Below, piece after piece: positions 60,359 through 64,000 of a stretch of DNA of 64,000 nucleotides. Both the position numbers and the translations under genes were made by a program. Position 1 is the first letter of the stretch. Every line of letters starts with the position of its first letter. The DNA is taken from NCBI RefSeq assembly GCF_000003605.2, contig NW_003148769.1, positions 467,770 through 531,769 on the forward strand, given 5' to 3'. Source of the DNA: Saccoglossus kowalevskii. Taxonomy: Eukaryota; Hemichordata; Enteropneusta; Harrimaniidae. Under the pieces are notes generated by a model. The model was not told the origin of the DNA, searched no databases, and saw only the letters and a program-made list of their open reading frames with translations.

Positions 60359-60690
60359 CTAAAATAAAATAATATAAATAGATTAGGAGATACAACGTCG
60401 CCAAACAAAACTGAAACTTTGACTTTTTGACTTGTAGTCATTGAGGAATAATCTACACGTTTGTTGCTATAATAGTAAATAATTTTCACAAAAAATAGAT
60501 GTTTAAAACAGTAAGAATTTCGTTGTGTTAGGTTGTCAGGTGACGCCATGATTGGACAAGCCCAATTTGGTGATCAGAAGAGTTCCAACTTGCTAGGAAG
60601 TTGAGTATTAATGATAATTGGTATACAATACTTTGAACCTTGACAAAATATCCAAAACTGCAATTGCCAAAAAATGTTCCAGGAACATGC

Positions 60691-60823
60691 TTGAAGCGCG
60701 GTGGTCGTCGCGCAGCGCGTGTTCGAATTTCATGTAATTAAACAATGTATTTTACACGCGTTGTATACGTCGCTATGAGTCCCATATCGAACACTACGCG
60801 GCACGACGACTGCCGCCCTTTAA
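60691..60823. mobile_element. TTAA-flanked MITE, copy 2
   Basis: A 133-bp relative of the element at 3637-3903. The right end, reversed, reads TTAAAGGGCGGCAGTCGTCG; the left end reads TTGAAGCGCGGTGGTCGTCG. Arms of about 33 bases are inverted copies. The left TTAA has drifted to TTGA. Confidence 0.7.
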
Positions 60824-61512
60824 CAACAACAGAGTAACAGAAATCATTGGCCAAAAGTCGATTTCTTTGTGATCTCATAGTTCAAGTAGTTTTGAATGTA
60901 TGTTGGTTTATTTTAGAAAAATAAGATTATTTATGAAATCACTGGATTCACATGGTAAAAAATCAAGTAACTACCTCTATGTGACCATGTGAATATCGGA
61001 AAACAACAATGTCGCGACATGCTAACACGGCGGTGATGAGACCGACCTTTAATTAATGGTTTTTCATGAAACATGATTCTCTCAAATCGCCAACAAGCTT
61101 GGCAGTATTCAACAACGATAAGGCTAATAAACACTACGCTAAAGTATGCAAAAGAATCGGCATATCAGCGTTTTTAAATAACACTGCTGGTACACATTTA
61201 ATACATAGAATACTTATGAACTTACCATTATGCCAATATTCTGTGTTGTCGACCAATGCTAATAACAATGTAAATGACGCTTCAGTCGTCAGTCGATTAT
61301 CATTCTAATCCAACAATGGCGACATCTCAGTCTCGCAATGTGGCACTGCAATAAAATAAGTTTTAATAGCATCGACGAACTGCACGAACATCCAGGCTAA
61401 TCTATAATATATCAGAGTGAAATCCACGTAACGCAATGTACAAGTATAAGGGAGCGAGCACAATGTAAACACAATGTTCTAAAGGCAGTAAATACGAAGG
61501 AAAAATACTTAC

Positions 61513-61572
61513 CGTGTGCTGTTCAAAACAGTTCCTATCTGACGACTTAATAAGATTGCGAATTTATATATA
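61513..61572 (-). promoter_or_regulatory. Candidate promoter and leader exon of the Roc-COR gene
   Basis: On the minus strand TATATATAAA (61563-61572) is followed about 30 bases later by a short segment ending CAGCACACG with a consensus GTAAGT donor (gt at 61511-61512). The segment reads open in the frame of exon 60337-60358 but has no ATG. It is either a leader or an internal exon. An alternative start is the ATG at 60547-60549 (MASPDNLTQRN), which has only weak donors. Neither is proven. Confidence 0.35.
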
Positions 61573-61914
61573 CACATTACAAATTCTATAAATATGTCAC
61601 ATTGTTTCATTACTAGGTTTTGGTGTTTAGACATGCATACATTCTGATAGTAAAGATCAAATGTCATCTCGTACAATCTAGGGCACTATATTGTGCTAGA
61701 GAGTTGTTGACCCGCTTGCAACCACTGCAGTATGGTCATTATAGCATGGATACCATGTTTGTATAACTATCAACAAATGATAAAATCCACAATTTAAACA
61801 ACAATCAGGTTTATATTAAACCTTAGGTAATGTTATTTTATTGCATAAATTAGCTGTGCATTTTTCTAGAAACTTATATTAATTGCTAGCATTACAATAT
61901 CGATTGCTGATACA

Positions 61915-62110
61915 TTAATACAAAAACAAAAACAAAAAAACATAATGTCTTAAATAAAATAAAACTCGTGCAAAAGTCATCGTTTGTTTGCACAAAATTA
62001 TAAATGCAGACAAATATTACAACATAAAGCACAGGATTCGAACACACGATCCCGAAAGTCGCTAATGCTGGCAGGCCTGCTGCTCCCCCATGTAACACTC
62101 ACTGCACTGC
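61915..62110 (-). mobile_element. Possible tRNA-derived SINE fragment
   Basis: On the minus strand a B-box-like TGTTCGAATCCTG (near 62032-62044) follows a GC-rich tRNA-like segment and leads into an unrelated tail ending in TTTTTTTG/TTTTTG runs at 61919-61940. The A-box is not clear, so this could be a SINE remnant or a degenerate tRNA pseudogene. Confidence 0.35.
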
Positions 62111-62767
62111 ATGCACACTCAATCCCATAACTGAGTTTAAACCGATAACACTGCTAAAAATATCACTGGCTGGACAATGTTTGAAAATTCATTTAAACAT
62201 TTGACAATAATACACGTGTAATAAACGAAAATTCAAATCATATGATTTTTACCTTCAATAAGTGAATTGTGCCTATAGGTGCGTTGAAACCATGCAACGA
62301 AATAACACCACAGTTTACATATTTACAGGTATGCAGCACAACGTCTTAAGAATGAACACATTTCAGGATTAAAAGAAATAAGACGTCGTGTGAACAGGGA
62401 CAAATGAGGTGGCATGATTAATTTAGTTCATCATTAACTTTAATACTGCAGTGGCCAATTGAGAATCACGTGACATGTGTTTATTTTGTCTTATATTCAC
62501 CAAGGACACACAGTTTTACCTGATTACCAGTGGAACAAATTTGATGGTCCATATGTTGGTCACACAGTTAGGGAGCTTGGTGGTACACCGCCCTTCTCCA
62601 CACATACATAAATGTAGTTACAGAGAAACTGTACATTTTACAATGGTTTTACAAGTTAAATATCACATGAGTACTAACAAATTCAATAATCCGATCAATA
62701 CTAATATGCGAACCATCGGCAAGGTAAAATAGGTAAAATATAGTTATAAAAGAAGTTTACTTAAATA

Positions 62768-62782
62768 TATATATATATATTA
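62768..62782. repeat. Short AT dinucleotide run
   Basis: Simple (AT) repeat of about 15 bases. Confidence 0.8.
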
Positions 62783-62835
62783 GAGCAAGTTTGTGAACAA
62801 ATAGGAAAATGTAAAGGTCACAAGTATTCTAATAG

Positions 62836-62837
62836 TT

Positions 62838-62900
<63 letters not shown>

Positions 62901-62947
62901 TTTTTTTTTATTTTCATTTATTTATTTATTTATTTATTTATTTATTT
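62836..62947. repeat. (TTTA)n microsatellite, 3' tail of the adjacent LINE
   Basis: About 110 bases of TTTA repeats with one T-rich interruption. On the minus strand this is (AAAT)n and directly follows the LINE remnant, where such repeats are the known 3' tail of several aquatic-animal LINE families. Confidence 0.9.
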
Positions 62948-63425
62948 GAGATACCAACAGGTTTCCCCGATTACAGGCACCCATAAAAAACAAAAATATT
63001 TACAAGAATAATATAAAATAAATGAAAGACCCAAAGCTCAACATATGGCATTTGAAACAGATGTCTTGAAAGAAGATAGACTCGTAAAAATGTCCACATA
63101 ACCATCAATATAAATGCAATTTAAAAAGTCAAGACAACGAGGGATAAAAGAATATTTTCTGAGATTACTGTGATAAAGAGGTAATTTGAAGGGTTATACG
63201 GGGCGGAGATTTCTGGAGGGAGCATGAAAAGGAATGTTGGAAATAGTGTAGGGAGAATAAAAAAAAAATATTAAGGCATTTATGCAAAAAGACGGAGTCC
63301 AGGAAAGCTTTACGATTCTCAAGTGACAATAAATTAAAACGAAGGCATAATTCATGATACTGTGATGATCCAAATGGACGAGAAGTTGGAATAAAGAAAT
63401 ATTGAAAATAGTTCTGAAACAAAGC
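62948..63425 (-). mobile_element. LINE remnant, 3' end of ORF2 and 3' UTR
   Basis: The minus-strand frame 63165-63422 includes YHELCLRFNLLSLENRKAFL then DSVFLHKCLN, matching the region C-terminal of LINE reverse transcriptases (LGL.SLEDRR...D..FLYK). Below it the sequence is broken and ends GGGGAAACCTGTTGGTATCT followed by (AAAT)n. The clade is probably Jockey/CR1-like. It is 5' truncated or continues toward the gap. Confidence 0.65.
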
Positions 63426-63553
63426 TATTTTCCATCATGGAATGCATATACAAACAACAAAAATTTAAATATCAGAATTATGTCATTGTAAATGAAATTT
63501 TCATCAGAAGCATTTTAATAATATAACAATAAACTATTTTACTTTGATAATTG

Positions 63554-63751
63554 TTATATTCCACGCGAGTCAGTCAGCCAGAAAAATAAAGATTCCTGAT
63601 GAAGAACTTGAGAAAATGGTTCGGAAACAATGCCACAATACATTTTGAAAACTCCAACAGCATAAATACGGTTGAGGCCTGCGGGGTCAAATAGGACAGC
63701 AGGCAGGTGTGTATTTGTATCGTCACGCACTGAGAAAGGTTGAAGGTACAA
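63554..63751 (-). other. Unassigned open stretch, possible last coding exon
   Basis: The minus-strand frame reads LPAVLFDPAGLNRIYAVGVF then KMYCGIVSEPFSQVLHQES and ends SRGI-stop. Composition looks coding and the frame is open up to about 63751. I do not recognise the protein. No acceptor can be confirmed because the gap at 63800 is near. It may be the final exon of a gene lying in or past the gap, or part of the neighbouring LINE. Confidence 0.25.
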
Positions 63752-63799
63752 TCCTCCACATAGAAATGGTTAAGGTACATTCACTTCATATCTTATGTG

Positions 63800-64000
63800 N
63801 NNNNNNNNNNNNNNNNNNNNNNNNNNNNNNNNNNNNNNNNNNNNNNNNNNNNNNNNNNNNNNNNNNNNNNNNNNNNNNNNNNNNNNNNNNNNNNNNNNNN
63901 NNNNNNNNNNNNNNNNNNNNNNNNNNNNNNNNNNNNNNNNNNNNNNNNNNNNNNNNNNNNNNNNNNNNNNNNNNNNNNNNNNNNNNNNNNNNNNNNNNNN
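63800..64000. other. Assembly gap (N run to window end)
   Basis: Run of N reaching the end of the window. Confidence 0.99.

Noticed and set aside
60292-60549. Single 85-codon exon starting MASPDNLTQRN as the first exon of the Roc-COR gene
   Set aside because: The straight reading runs through the acceptor of exon 60337-60358 in a different frame, and no strong donor lies in between. It is kept only as an alternative start.

Overview
The window is a piece of an animal nuclear genome. Evidence for this is short exons in long AT-rich introns with GT-AG borders, a metazoan ULK4 gene, an invertebrate-style Roc-COR GTPase, many small inverted-repeat elements, LINE ends, and two runs of N (38033-38674 and 63800-64000). 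The gene types fit a marine invertebrate such as a cephalochordate, hemichordate or lophotrochozoan. I cannot name the species.

Layout. (1) 1-9.7 kb: the N-terminal half of ULK4 on the minus strand. Nine coding exons join in phase into 482 residues, with a likely untranslated first exon near 9.67 kb. The rest of the gene lies beyond the left edge. (2) 9.7-22 kb: mostly intergenic, with inverted-repeat elements, a 190-bp tandem duplication, several dispersed repeat pairs and one small, unrecognised multi-pass membrane protein gene (minus, about 17.4-18.1 kb). (3) 22-49 kb: a decayed field of locally duplicated blocks. Buried in it are at least five broken histone H2A fragments (plus strand) and one histone H4 fragment (minus strand). 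About 18 copies of a TATA/E-box module and relics of an octamer motif also occur. I read this as the ruin of a tandem histone locus that kept duplicating after its genes died. A LINE 3' end sits in one block and its empty site survives in the sister block. (4) 49-51.5 kb: AT-rich intergenic DNA. (5) 51.5-60.4 kb: a minus-strand gene encoding a Roc GTPase domain, a COR domain and a C-terminal nucleoside-phosphorylase-like domain. All ten exons joined here keep phase (980 codons plus stop); its 5' end is unresolved. (6) 60.4-64 kb: a small TTAA-flanked element, a possible TATA promoter, a tRNA-like SINE fragment, a LINE remnant with an AAAT-type tail, and an unassigned open stretch before the terminal gap.

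The most striking feature is inside the Roc-COR gene, directly before the exon with the GTP-binding P-loop. Sixteen tandem copies of a roughly 138-bp unit, plus one diverged founder-like copy, each carry a branch-point-like site, a pyrimidine tract, an AG and a perfect GTAAGT donor. In the sixteen copies exactly three bases lie between the AG and the GT, and those three bases are the most variable part of an otherwise conserved unit. The outermost copy is a normal 18-nt exon with a good acceptor. The array could be a bank of alternative micro-exons or a decoy-splice-site array. RNA data would decide.
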